Source of the DNA: Nyssa sinensis
Lineage: Eukaryota > Streptophyta > Magnoliopsida > Cornales > Nyssaceae
Assembly: GCA_008638375.1 (NCBI GenBank)
Contig: CM018036.1
Location: forward strand, 2,578,001 to 2,642,000
DNA length: 64,000 bases
Direction: 5' to 3'
Shown: positions 34,797 through 46,532 of the stretch, piece by piece
Layout of the letters: the number at the start of each line of letters is the position of its first letter
How positions within the stretch are numbered: the stretch's first letter is position 1
Notes under the pieces: model-generated
Told to the model about the DNA's origin: nothing
Databases searched by the model: none
Seen by the model: the letters and a program-made list of their open reading frames with translations, nothing else
Made by a program: the position numbers and the translations under genes

Positions 34797-37700
34797 CTTT
34801 GGAAGAAGAGTTAGAAAAACTCTAAAAGATGGATGGAGAGACGAGGGTTAGGGAATTGTTTCAGATAACACAAAGAGCACCCTTTCTATAACATGTGTAT
34901 ATATATATATATAATATATATACACACACAGAGGAGAAATATGAATAGAAAATAGGGATTATTAAATCAGTTCATGAGTTCCATACCGTATTATGTATTG
35001 TGTATGTTGCTAGAAAAATAGATTATTGAATAAAAATTTGTGGTCATCTTTGAACCAAAATTAAAATAAGTTCTATATATTATTTTAGATGAATTCACTG
35101 TAAAAATGTATTCTCATTTACTGAATAGAATTAAGAATATATATATTAAGTTACTCAAAAATATGAATGAATGAATGAGAAATTGATTCCAAATATCCCC
35201 ACTTAAAAATGCTAACAAAGCTTAGAAACTTTTAAAAACTTGTCTCTCATCATAAGTTTGGAACAAAGTTTTAAAGAGTATATATATAATTACCTTATAT
35301 TGGGCTTGGACCTTGACCCATTATATATATATATATATATATATATCTTTTTGAAAAAAATTTATTTATTTAAATTGTACGTTTCAAAATGTTACGTTTT
35401 CAAAATTTGACTGAACATGCGCGTCTCTTCAGATTGATGTGTTTGTTCAGTAATAGATGCATCTATTTAAATTGAAACATTATATCTGTTCGCGTGAACA
35501 GATGCATCTTTTAAGTTCGTATCTATTTGAATAGCCACCAAGTCGCATATATAAACCTAGTTTGCCTTCATCATCATACATTTAATCCACGAGTTTTAGA
35601 ATTAAGTTCATGTATATTGTGAGTCTGCATATTAAGAGAGTTTAATAACAACTTTTGGTTTGCTGTGCACATAAGATTAGAGTGATTCCGCCTATTGTGC
35701 CTGACCATTGTATCCTGAGAGACAACCGTTATTGAAAACTCAAAATTATCAGTGCGAGGGCAATATTGTCTTAAAGACATAGTGTGAGACACTAACCTTA
35801 ATCAATCACTATTATTTTATTTTTAATATTTTCATAAAAAATTGTAAATTTTAATTTTTATGTTTACAATATTTTGAGAATTCTATTTCTATTGTATATG
35901 ATTTTAAAATTGTTTTAAATTATTTTTATAATATAATATTTATTAAAGTATTATAATTTTTTTTTTAAGTACTTAACATATATTTTGTGAGAGAGGTTAA
36001 AAAGGATCCATGAACGGGCTAATCAAGGTTTTTTGTCTGCAATCCCAGCTGTCAGAACATGCTTTAATAGAAATGTCGCGAAGCTCATCAACGATTCAGC
36101 CACGTGAACCAACCGCTGTGAGAGAGAGAGAGAGAGAGGGGGGGAGAGGGAGAGGTGTTTGATGGAGGGCCCCTGTGAGAAAATTAATGAAAAAGAAGGA
36201 AGGTGATGGAGGCATGGCTAACTCTGGGCCACACAATGCACCGACCATGTGCAAAATTGAACTTGTGTGTTAGTGGGGGCTTGTCAAAATTAAATTTACG
36301 AGGATGTTTAAAATTTCGGAATTTAGGGTGGGTTTATGTTTAGTATTTGTTTTGACAATATATTGGTTAATTAGGGATATATAATGGGGAAAAAAGCTGG
36401 CTGGATAGGGATGGATAGAGAGGAATCTTTAACAGCTTTTGGCATGTTTGGTGGTCTAATTTGAAGTTTTTGAAAAAAGGAAGATGGGGCTTTGTTGTGG
36501 TTTTATTGATTTCCTTTAATTCTTTTTTTATTTTTTTAACATAGGGGTTTTGGATATTCCCTTTGTGATTCTTTTTGCCTTCTGGGACCAGATAAGAGTG
36601 GGTGTGAAAGGCTAGGAAGGGCTTAGTACCCCCCAAAAGGTTCATTTAACAAACATCAAACAATTTGTACCATCCAAATTTCTGAAGTTTATCACTTGAA
36701 CGTCAGGCTAGCTTGTCATGGCAAATCACATCATGGGGCAAAGGAGTGATCTTTAGAATTATTGAGCCTCTAGCAAGAACATTTGTTTCTCCTGAGTACC
36801 TCTTTGTGCTTGTCTTCGTGCACATGAATGTTCGAGTCACCCCAAATTTCTGAAGTTTATCACTTGAATGTAAGGCTAGCTTGTGACGGCAGATCACATC
36901 ATGGGGTAAATGAGTGATCTTTAGAATTATTGAGCCTCTAGCAAGAACATTTGTTTCTCCTTAGTACCTCTTTGTGCTTATCTTTGTGCACGTGAATGTT
37001 GGAGTCATCACCAGTCATTATGAGATTTAGAAATTTTAATTAGAGTAGTTCAAATCACATATATTAAAATTTAAGAAGCTAATATGAATATATAAACTTA
37101 TTTTGTCACAAAATTTAAGAGAGAGGGGAAGTCATTATTGTATTACAAAATTGTTAAACAAAATTAGAAATAAAAAAAATATAATATCTAAATTTTTGGA
37201 GGACCATGCCCCCCTCTATGCCCTTGCATCCGCCATTGCTCGATGATGTAGTATATATGTTACAGTTTATAAATCTTACGACTAATAACTTAATTTAAAC
37301 ATTTGGGTCATGTGATTGAGCCATTTTTTTATATTATTGGGACAACAGATTTGTGATGTTATTAAAATAGATCCTGTAGTAAGTAACTTCTTGGAGGGAT
37401 AAAAGCCCCTATAGTGTCCACAATGGACAATTGAGAGATTTGGATTGACTCAGTTAAAACATGTGGTCCTTTGAGGGGGGTGGGGGAATATAATATCCAA
37501 ATTACAAAACTTACTACTAATAAGTAGTTTAAACTTTAAGCCTTAAATTGTTTAAGCTCTTCTTTAATTATATGCCTCATTCCAAGCTAATAGTGTTTAA
37601 GCTCTTCTTTTATCCTTCCATGAAGTGATATGCCATGAACTAAGCTATCTCCTACCCGTCTCCATTGAGGGATGGTAGGGTTTGAGCCCTGGGAAGAGCA

Positions 37701-38899
37701 CAAGGTTTTGGGAAATAAATACAAAGAAGTAAAGCAAAATTTTCCTAACTATCATCTTCAACATTGCTTTCATGCATTCAAGGACTGAGGTTTTATCCGA
37801 GTGATGCGAGTATTCACTACTCACATAGTTAGCATTAGTTCGATTTCTTTTTTCCCATCATTATATATATAAAAAAAAAATTTACTTTCATGCATTCTAG
37901 TCATGCCTCTTCACCTATATTGCAATTTCAGAAGAGAGAATTTAAAATGCTATAGAGGGGAGTCACTACAATTTAATTTCATGTATAAATCAGCCAACTT
38001 AGTTAAAGCTTGACTTAGCTCAAGAGAACTGAAACCTCAACTATTTAGGGTTTAGAAAAAAGGTCCAATAATAAGGTAACATAGGGAAACTCAGTAATAA
38101 TGCAAATCAAATTCCAACATGTAAGATATATTTTAAACTAAAACATCATCATAATGTCACGTTTTTAAAACTAATTTACATGACCCTAAAATTTCTTCAT
38201 CCTACCTTGCCACCCAACTTTTTCCCTTGCCCTGGGTTTGAATATTAACGACCATTTCACAGTAACTCTCAAAGTTACCATGACAGTTGAGAACAACCAA
38301 CCATTAAGTGGTGGCCATGGTAGGTCAAAAACTATCATTCGAAGGTACAATCACAACCGTTCAATCTACAAGCAGTCCTGATTCTTTTACAATCAATGCA
38401 ATCACCAACCTACTGCTAATCACAGCAACTCACAAGCTATACAAAGGGTGAAACCTATCATTTAATCAGAATGGTAATTAGTATTTAAGTTTTAGCCCAC
38501 CTGTTTTGTGGTTTGGTTCTTGGGTTAAATGGTGATGAAGTAGATAGATCATAAATTCATATAGAATTTGGGTCCATTTTCCTGACCCTGCCACACACTA
38601 CCATCAATAGGATGGAACACATCATACTAGTTTGTATATGCTGAAAATAACACAAGACACTCAACCTATGCTTGTCAAATATTCAAAGAGGTGTCATGTA
38701 TATAAACTGTATGGTCACTACCATCCCAAATTTTTGTCTTCCTTCCTTGGGCTTTTGTCCACTCTTGGATGACATACCCTTTTAATGCCTTGAAAACTCA
38801 AACCGGTCCCCTCATCTACAAAATTAATATGCCATACCAATAATATTAACATACAATCTTACAGCTCAAACGCCATTTTCACCCTCTTGACCCACTGCC
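34797..38899. other. Intergenic region between TIP2 and the first JINGUBANG-like gene
   Basis: TIP2 promoter at the left end. AT microsatellite at about 35322-35346, GA microsatellite at 36119-36137, a 168-bp tandem duplication at 36676-37011, a transposon-like stretch at about 37020-37240 with 'ggaggaccatgccccc' and 'tccgccattg' (typical of decayed plant DNA elements), and plain AT-rich sequence to 38899. Small open frames have no family content. No gene supported. Confidence 0.55.
36676..37011. repeat. Two-copy tandem duplication, 168-bp period
   Basis: From 'aaatttctgaagtttatcac' at 36676 and again at 36844. Both units contain 'atcacatcatgggg(c/t)aaa' and 'gagcctctagcaagaacatt'. Differences are few (roughly eight), so it is young. 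Confidence 0.9.
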
Positions 38900-40237
38900 A
38901 TGGAATTCAATGGGAAAAAAACTTTGTGGAGCTTCATGGATGAAGAGAGGAAGAACATAAATTTACCTCGGAGGCTCTCCTTTGGTGATCATGATTCTGA
39001 TTCTCACTTTGCTCCGGCAAGAACATCTTCTGCATCTGCAACATCATTCCCATTATGGCATACGAGCCCAGAGACACCATGGACACTATCTCCCCCACGC
39101 ACCGCTCCTGCTTCTCTTCTCTATCATTGCTTAGCCTCGCTCCACCGCCATGAAGGTAACATCTTTTCTATCGCAGTCTCGAGAGATTTTATTTTCACTG
39201 GCTCTGAAAGTAGTAGAATCCATGCCTGGAAGCAACCAGATTGCACCGAAATGGGTTATATTAAGGCTAATGCTGGAGAAATCCGAGCCATCTTGGCTTA
39301 TGGAAAATTGCTCTTCACTACCCATGGTGACTGCAAAATAAGAGTGTGGGATGTGTCTCTAATGGAGAATTTCCGACCAAAGAAGATCACAACGCTACCT
39401 CGAAGAAGCTCATTCTTCTTATACAGGAGGAAGAATTCCCCTCGGCACAAGGAATATATCTCCTGCATAGCTTACAACCATGCAGAAAAGCTATTATATA
39501 CAGGTTCGTGGGATAAAACAGTTAAAGCTTGGAAAGTTTCAGAAAGGAAATGTGTCGATTCATTTGTGGCCCATGAAGGTCATGTTAATGCAATTGTGAT
39601 CAACCAAGAAGATGGGTGTGTCTTCACTTGCTCCTCTGATGGCACGGTGAAAATATGGAGAAGAGTTTTTGGAGAAAGCTCGCATATTCTTACCATGACA
39701 TTAAAATTCCAACTCTCACCAGTTAATGCCTTGGCATTGAGCTCAACACTAAATGGTTGCTTCCTTTACTCTGGCTCATCAGATGGGCTTATAAACTTTT
39801 GGGAGAAGGAGAAAATGTCCGGTAGGTTTAACCATGGAGGATTTTTACAAGGTCATCATTTCTCTGTTCTTTGCGTAGTAGCCGTAGGAGACTTAGTCCT
39901 TAGTGGTTCTGAGGACGCAACTATAAGGGTGTGGAGGAGAGAGGAAGGAAATACCTTCCATTCATGTCTTGCAGTTATGGATGGGCATCACGGACCAGTG
40001 AGATGCTTAGCAGCTTCTTTGGAATCAGAGGATACTGTAATTGGGTTGCTAGTTTATAGCGCAAGCTTGGATCAAACTTTGAAGGTATGGCGAGTTAAAG
40101 TTTATCCCAGTGAGAACGTGAACTTGGAGAACTTCGCAGCAAATGACCAAGAGTTGGAGATTACAGAGTGCCAGATGAGTCCGGTGTTATCGCCTTCTTG
40201 GGTAGAGAAGAAGATTCAAGGCAGCCCTTTTCAGTAG
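38900..40237 (+). CDS. JINGUBANG-like WD40-repeat protein, intronless
   Basis: 445-aa plant protein with a Ser/Pro-rich N-terminus (about residues 1-75) and a seven-bladed WD40 propeller. Blades are marked by repeated GS/SASDxTIRVW-type ends: GSESSRIHAW, HGDCKIRVW, GSWDKTVKAW, SSDGTVKIW, GSSDGLINFW, GSEDATIRVW and SASLDQTLKVW. The start ATG at 38900 has a good plant context (tgccATGG). The single exon is fully open. In Arabidopsis, JINGUBANG restrains pollen germination through interaction with TCP4; that role is known for the family and only inferred here, since plants have several paralogues. A second family member lies 5.3 kb away on the other strand. Positions past about residue 405 form a non-conserved tail. 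Confidence 0.92.
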   Translation: MEFNGKKTLWSFMDEERKNINLPRRLSFGDHDSDSHFAPARTSSASATSFPLWHTSPETPWTLSPPRTAPASLLYHCLASLHRHEGNIFSIAVSRDFIFTGSESSRIHAWKQPDCTEMGYIKANAGEIRAILAYGKLLFTTHGDCKIRVWDVSLMENFRPKKITTLPRRSSFFLYRRKNSPRHKEYISCIAYNHAEKLLYTGSWDKTVKAWKVSERKCVDSFVAHEGHVNAIVINQEDGCVFTCSSDGTVKIWRRVFGESSHILTMTLKFQLSPVNALALSSTLNGCFLYSGSSDGLINFWEKEKMSGRFNHGGFLQGHHFSVLCVVAVGDLVLSGSEDATIRVWRREEGNTFHSCLAVMDGHHGPVRCLAASLESEDTVIGLLVYSASLDQTLKVWRVKVYPSENVNLENFAANDQELEITECQMSPVLSPSWVEKKIQGSPFQ

Positions 40238-41065
40238 GCAGAGAAGAATCAAACCCATGTGAGTTTTGATTTAAGACACTACACTAATGTGGCTATTTGG
40301 TTGACTTTAAATGTCATGATATTAAAATAGCAGTAGCTGACAAAGTATGCTTTCAACTACACAAACTGTTTCTGTGTTTCAGACAGGCAGCATAAAACTA
40401 ATTATTAAATTTTAATATATACAAATGACAATGACTTAACTATTTACAGCTTAAGTGGTTAATAAGAAAAGGCAGCAGGTGAGAATTTTTTTTTTTTCTT
40501 TTCTAAATTCTGGAAAGAATGACAAAGAACACATTGAGTACCATTTTTTTACAATAAAATACCAAAACTAGGATTTCTGCCCACGCATTACATACGACAA
40601 ATCTCCCATAAGCAATGGCTAAGGCATTACATGGACAAGCCATGGACCAATTATGTGAAATAATGAAGATTTGAAGTTCAAAATCAGGTATTAAAATGAG
40701 ATTTTTTTGGGTATTATGTAATTATCAACACAATTAATCAGTACGTGGCCTCATCAACTATAACTTGTACGTTTTTTTGAAGCTCTACTTACACTTTCAG
40801 CAGAAATGCCTTCAATTACTGCAGCAAATACCTATTTTAGATTTACCAAAAAAAAAAGATTAGCTGATACTGTCAAACCTTTACAATTTTCAATTTAAAC
40901 CAGATATCCTCACTGATGCAACCAACAATACAAGTCAGAAAATATGATGCATCTCGTATTTCACACCCAATGCCCCATAACTAAAGGGCATATGCAAGAC
41001 GCAGGAAAGCATCACCTAAATGGTTATAGACACAGCCAGTTGCTCCTAATCCAACACATTATGTT

Positions 41066-41080
41066 GGGGGGGGGGGGGGG
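41066..41080. repeat. G15 homopolymer
   Basis: Fifteen uninterrupted G between 'atgtt' and 'taact'. Confidence 0.9.
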
Positions 41081-42974
41081 TAACTAATTGCTGATGGCAA
41101 TGTCAAGATGGCCTAAAAGCAATAAACATGTGCAGTCTGTTTTTCTCATATATAAAAGGATGGATATAGTTAGGAAGTCGATTGATTAAAAAAAAAGGAC
41201 AAACAAGGATTGAGTAATCACCCCAGAGAAAGATGGAGAAAAAGGAGTGAGGGTGGAATAACTTTGACAACTATAATTTCTTTTGGCTCTTGAATTTGAC
41301 AACCATATGGGGCATGTCTCTCTGGCTTTCCGAGATAACTAACTATATGAAATGATATAAATCTCAGAAATGAAATATCTTGAGTCGAATAATGACAAAC
41401 AATAATGAAATCTTTGGAATATGAGACCAGAAATAAATCTCAGGTCAATAAAGGTATAATTATGGAAAGGATTGAAAAAGTTGAAGTTCCCAAAGAACAA
41501 TTTAATCTTACAACCATGCAACCTCTATCAGCTCAAATTGAAAGGATGTACACTGTTGGGCAGCTCAAAGAGAAAAAGGAATTATACAACCAAACAACAA
41601 TATAAATGTGGCATGTAGGATTATAAAGAATAAGGTAAGGTGATGCTATATTATGAAAGCTCACCCTCGTAGGAACTAGGAACTAGATTGAGTACAGACA
41701 AGTTTTCGTATGGGAGTGGCTGGTTTTCCCTTTTTCCAATCCTTCACTTTCTTTTGCATACCTTTTGCCCCACCCAATTTCCAATTATAGTTCAGACAAT
41801 GATGAAAACAGCATAGCTGTCACAGGAGGCAGTTTAGCAAGAATTAATCTAACAATGGACTAAAATAAGCTTCAAACCGAAATATTTTAGGTTAAACATT
41901 TAATCTAATTTGGTTGCACTTGTAGGAAACAATTCTGGCTTTCAAAACAATTTTTTTCGCAACCAAGATCCCAGTGTCATCATAAAACACTAGAAGTATT
42001 CAATCCAGATAGGGAAAACATTAATAGAAAAAAACGTGTTCATGCTTCTCAAAAATTCATTTTCCTTCCAATTTTTGCAAACCCAGGGAAGATATGCAGT
42101 TAAGATTGCGTCTGGTTACAGTTATAAATATCTTCAAATTCGGATTTGGAGGTTCCAATTCCAACTCCATTGTTTGACTGCCCTCTAAACCAACAACTCG
42201 ACGAAATTGAAGTCAAGTTCAAGCAAATCTAAACCCACCAAATATAAAAAAATTTACTCCAAAAGACGAGATTTTTGAAATCCACATGAAGGGGGTTCCA
42301 AATCCAATCCAATTATATGTAAAGCCGACTTCTTCTTATGAACCAAAGAGAGACAGAAATGATTTACTTCAGAGTCAGTAATTGAAGCTCAAAGACAACC
42401 ATGACAAGAGTAGTTATTAGAGAGTGTCGAAAAGCAAACCTAACTGACTTAATGGTAGAGTGTTGTGAATTGCAAAAGAAGAAGTGCCGTTTAAAAAGAA
42501 GTAAATAGTTCGAACATTGTAGAGAGCGTACATGAAGAAGAGAAACCGGCAAGCTATAGTTCGTCAATCTCCGTCATCGTCGGCCGGAGTTTAACAACTG
42601 GATCTCGGGAAGTTTGTTTTTGGACAGGCGGATTGAAACAAATAAAAAATTGCGCCATTCTGGCTCAAGGGCCAGTTAATCACCCAATTTAACTTAACAA
42701 ATGATGATTCGTCAATTTAGTATTTGGAAGTCACCATATATTAATTAGTTTCCATTAAGACGTTTCTTAATTTAAATATATTGTTTTATATGGTAAAATA
42801 CTGATTAAAATTTAAGTATTTTTAATTCGAGTTTCTTCTACATTAATCATTAACGTCTAGAGTTTAAATGATGAACCTAACTGTCACGAAAAAGAGACTT
42901 AATCTAATACACATAAACTGACTCAAAATATGCTTAACCGATTTAGTTCAATCGATCATTATACTGCCTTCTGA

Positions 42975-43142
42975 GTAATGCTATGCTGACTTAAAACTTT
43001 TATCAAAAGCATTTACATAACTGATGTGGCAGCATTGTATTGGTTTTATATCACATCATGATATGATGTAAAACTAATAGAATGCTGTCATATCAGCTAT
43101 GTAAACATTTTTGATAGAATTATTAAGTCAGTATAACATTAC
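42975..43142. mobile_element. Foldback MITE (near-perfect inverted repeat)
   Basis: The whole 168 bp is palindromic: gtaatgctatgctgacttaa at the left answers ttaagtcagtataacattac at the right, and 'catttacataactgatgtgg' answers 'gctgtcatatcagctatgta'. The centre is catcatgatatgatg. Mismatches are few. No coding content. A transcript would form a hairpin of about 80 bp per arm. Confidence 0.85.
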
Positions 43143-44016
43143 TGTACTTCCTCCTAAAAAAGAGATTAGTGATAGGCTGAATTAGTTTAAGTTTGTTTAA
43201 TCTTTTGTTATTTTGTAATACTTATATTATTGTTATTATTATTGTTCGATTTGTGTAATCTTTTATTATCTTGTAATACTTGTACTATTTGGTTAATTGA
43301 GTGATGTGAGATTATATCCATTACAAAAGAAAGTGTATTAATAAAAGTGCATGTTTGAACATTGTTTTAATTGATAGTGATGAGAATAAATTTTTTTAAT
43401 TCTATCCTCTTATGTTTAGACACCTCTTAAATACAAATTGTACCATATTTAATAATGTTTAATTGTTATTTAAAATTCTTAATTAAAAGGACAAAGTGAA
43501 TAGGACTATCATTATATATTCAACATCTAAACATGCCCTTCATAAATGTTTTCATTTCAAGGGGAACTAAGGGAAGATTTACAAAATTTGGAGGGAAATA
43601 TAGAGTGGCAAAATCCAGAGGCTGACAGGGTCACAGGAGAGGTTAGGGTGGACATGGCTCCCAAAATTTTAAATATTTGATATTTTATTCTTTTATCAAA
43701 TTAAGAAATTATAAATTGTCCTTGCAAAACTTTTTAATTTTTTTAAAAGACCCCTCCTTTTTTTTTCTCTCCTATGTCAATGATCTAGCTTGTAAAATAA
43801 CATAAATATTGTTTTCTTTTTCTTTTTTTATTTTTAAAAAATACTATAGGTATTAACTATTCTATTCTTCACACAAAAGCAACCAAATAGTCTAAGTTGA
43901 AAGCAAGAATACACCTTCAAACCTTCTACATCTAAACAAGAAAGGAACCCACAAGTAAAAAAGATCCATGAGCTCTTTTATCCTTCATTACCTTCAACCT
44001 CATATCATGCTCAGCC

Positions 44017-44307
44017 ATGGTGTGTCTAAGAATCCTGTTTGGGTGCAAACATATTTCTGCCAAATCCTATGTCATAGCAGCTCTGGTGATCGTAGCCATC
44101 ATAATCGGTCTGCGTATACTTTGTCACACCATTTACAGGTTGTTGCAGAGAGATGACTCTCATCGTCAACAAAATTTGAACAACTCCGGGATGGAAATGC
44201 AGCCTCAGAATCCAGATCAGACGCGACGAAATTGCACTGCAAGAAGGACTTTGCCAGAAAGCAAGTCTGTGATCTTAGCAGGAGAGAGGGTTATGCATCT
44301 TTCATAG
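44017..44307 (+). CDS. Small single-pass membrane protein, weakly GLUTAMINE DUMPER-like
   Basis: 96-codon open frame with a strong start context (cagccATGGTG) and higher G+C than its surroundings. One hydrophobic helix at residues about 17-38 (YVIAALVIVAIIIGLRIL), followed by a Gln/Asn-rich polar tail and the end SKSVILAGERVMHLS. The VILAG piece resembles the VIMAG motif that marks GLUTAMINE DUMPER-type plant membrane proteins, but the usual Pro-Thr after it is absent and the tail is short. I cannot exclude a chance ORF. There is no recognised signal peptide before the helix, so a type III or signal-anchor topology is possible. It lies between the two WD40 genes and shares nothing with them. 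Confidence 0.38.
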   Translation: MVCLRILFGCKHISAKSYVIAALVIVAIIIGLRILCHTIYRLLQRDDSHRQQNLNNSGMEMQPQNPDQTRRNCTARRTLPESKSVILAGERVMHLS

Positions 44308-45587
44308 TTCTACCAACTGATCCCTTGCTGGCCAACTGACTTGCGGGCTCCTTCTACTTGCTTAGAAGTTCTTTCATTGCATGCAATTTGCAATTGTTTG
44401 AAATTCCATTTTAATTATCAATAGTTGAACATTTGAAATAAATTTATTTTTATTTTCAACTTCTTAAGTTTAATTTAGTTTTTAATAAAACGGATTTGGA
44501 AAAGTATGAATTCCGTTAAGGGTATCATCAGGTTTGGGGTAAATGCATCATATCCCGCCTATTCTAATTATAAAAAATAAAAAATAATAATTTTTTTTGG
44601 TATTATATAATTAATATTTATAATGATATATATTTTTTAATTTCATATCAATGTTAATTACAAATAATTTAAATAAATAAATAAATATTTAAAAACAAAT
44701 ATATACCTCGATAGAAGTCCCCTCCACTCATCAATGAGCTTAAATGAATTTGAGAGAATTTTTTTTTTACAAGACAAAATTAAGAAGAGTCAATGATTTA
44801 TTAATGACTAAAACATCTATGCCAAAACTTAATTGGTCGACAGTACATGGTGAGTCGTTTTCCAAATTTCTTTGGACCCCATGACTGACCACAATGCAAA
44901 ATATTTATAATGTATTCAGAACATTATTAATAATTTTATATCATATTATTTAAAATAGAAAATTTGATATAAAACTTTGAGACAAACAGTATTTTTGATT
45001 ATAACTTATTGGGTCATGGTCGAAAATTAGAAAAAATTATTTTTTAAACTCGTCACATAATATATGATAATCTTTGTAATTTTATAATTTTGTATAATTT
45101 ATGCGAGATACATTATATTATTAAAATCATTAAGATGGTGAAAGGTTGATGAAAGAACTTCTCACAAAATAGATATCCAATTTTTCCATTATTTTATAAG
45201 GTTAATTTGAACTAATAAAGATTAGAGATCACTGACATCTAAATATTCATAAAATAAATACACTGTACACTTTACACTTTACACTTACAATACAAATAAG
45301 AGTAAGTGCTGTTCAGCCAAAAATAGTAAGTGGAATTGATATTCCAACTACCTACAATGGTATCTTACTTCATTTATTAAAATTTCATGTATTTCGAACT
45401 TATCAACTTGTTATGTTGAGACCAAAAATCATTTTCGTATAAAGAGAATGATATTGTCACTTACATTAATTCAAAATTCGCAATCTAATTAACGTGTGTA
45501 ATTGTAATATATATGCTAATTATGTGGCGAATTTTTAATTTTTATAATTTACGTTAACCTTTCTCTTTTTAACAAATAAAAGTTTCA
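44308..45587. other. AT-rich spacer before the second JINGUBANG-like gene
   Basis: No ORF of interest; AT-rich with A/T homopolymers. The right edge must hold the 3' UTR of the minus-strand WD40 gene. Confidence 0.6.
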
Positions 45588-46501
45588 CTATTTCAACTCA
45601 AAATACTCGCAACCATTTTGTGTGGAACTCCGACCAGTATTGCTGCTGCACTTCACCCGCCACACCTTAAGGACTCCGTCGAGACTCCCGGTGCAAACTG
45701 TAAGGCCTTCTTCACTCTCTTCTGCTACGCGTCCTGAAAATGCTACCACACACCGTATGGGTCCTCTATGACCCTGCAGAACTGCAAGACACATGTGTTG
45801 ACCATCTTGTTCTCTAACCCAAACCCTACTTGTTGAGTCGGCTGAACCACTTATCACAAAATTAGCCACACTGGCTAAGCACATTACAGCATGGGTGTGA
45901 CCTTGGAGTGCACCACCATATTGCAATTGGCCAGAGAACCAACCCTTGAGCCAATAGTGTATGTAACCATCTGTGCACCCACCATATAGGACCCCACCAT
46001 CTGCGGTTAGGGTTAGGGTTTTTACTGGCGAGCATTTGGCCGGCAATGTCACAGTGAGAGAGTGGGGCCGGTCACCATTACAAAAATTGCGCCGCCATAC
46101 TCTGACCGTGGCATCGTCGGAGGCTGTGTAGAGAACTCCGTCATCAGAGACGGCGATGGCGTTGATCGGTTCCGAATGGGCTTGGATGGTCTCGATGCAT
46201 TTGAGATCAGAGATTTGCCATACTTTGACTGTTTTATCAAGGGATGCCGAGTAGAGGATGTCGTCCGATACGTTGATTGCTAGAGATGATATGGGCCCCA
46301 TATGCTTCATCTATTAGATTGATAAAAAATTTAATGGTTCTATCATTATTTAATTGCTAAATGTAAACAAACAGTATACCCGAAAAAATATGTTTACATG
46401 CATGCATGGTTTTAATGAGAAACATGCAAGTTATTAATGAGAAGTTGGTGTGCCTTCATTAAATGGCTGGAGAGTTCTTACATACATACACATATATATA
46501 C

Positions 46502-46532
<31 letters not shown>

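Larger units (their letters stand above)
40238..43967. other. Spacer with a possible unassigned minus-strand unit and a foldback MITE
   Basis: Between 40700 and 42620 the minus strand has a few exon-like pieces (a GC-richer start near 42590; a 22-codon open stretch ending in TAG at about 41052-40987, with GATGCVYNHLGDAF; a short stretch VIEGISAES before GTAAGT near 40795), but I could not join them. A G15 run lies at 41066-41080. A foldback element is at 42975-43142. 43560-43770 looks like decayed transposon sequence. The remainder is AT-rich. Confidence 0.4.

Noticed and set aside
43968..44156. Alternative 62-codon frame overlapping the small membrane ORF
   Set aside because: No hydrophobic or conserved pattern; the frame starting at 44017 has the better start context.
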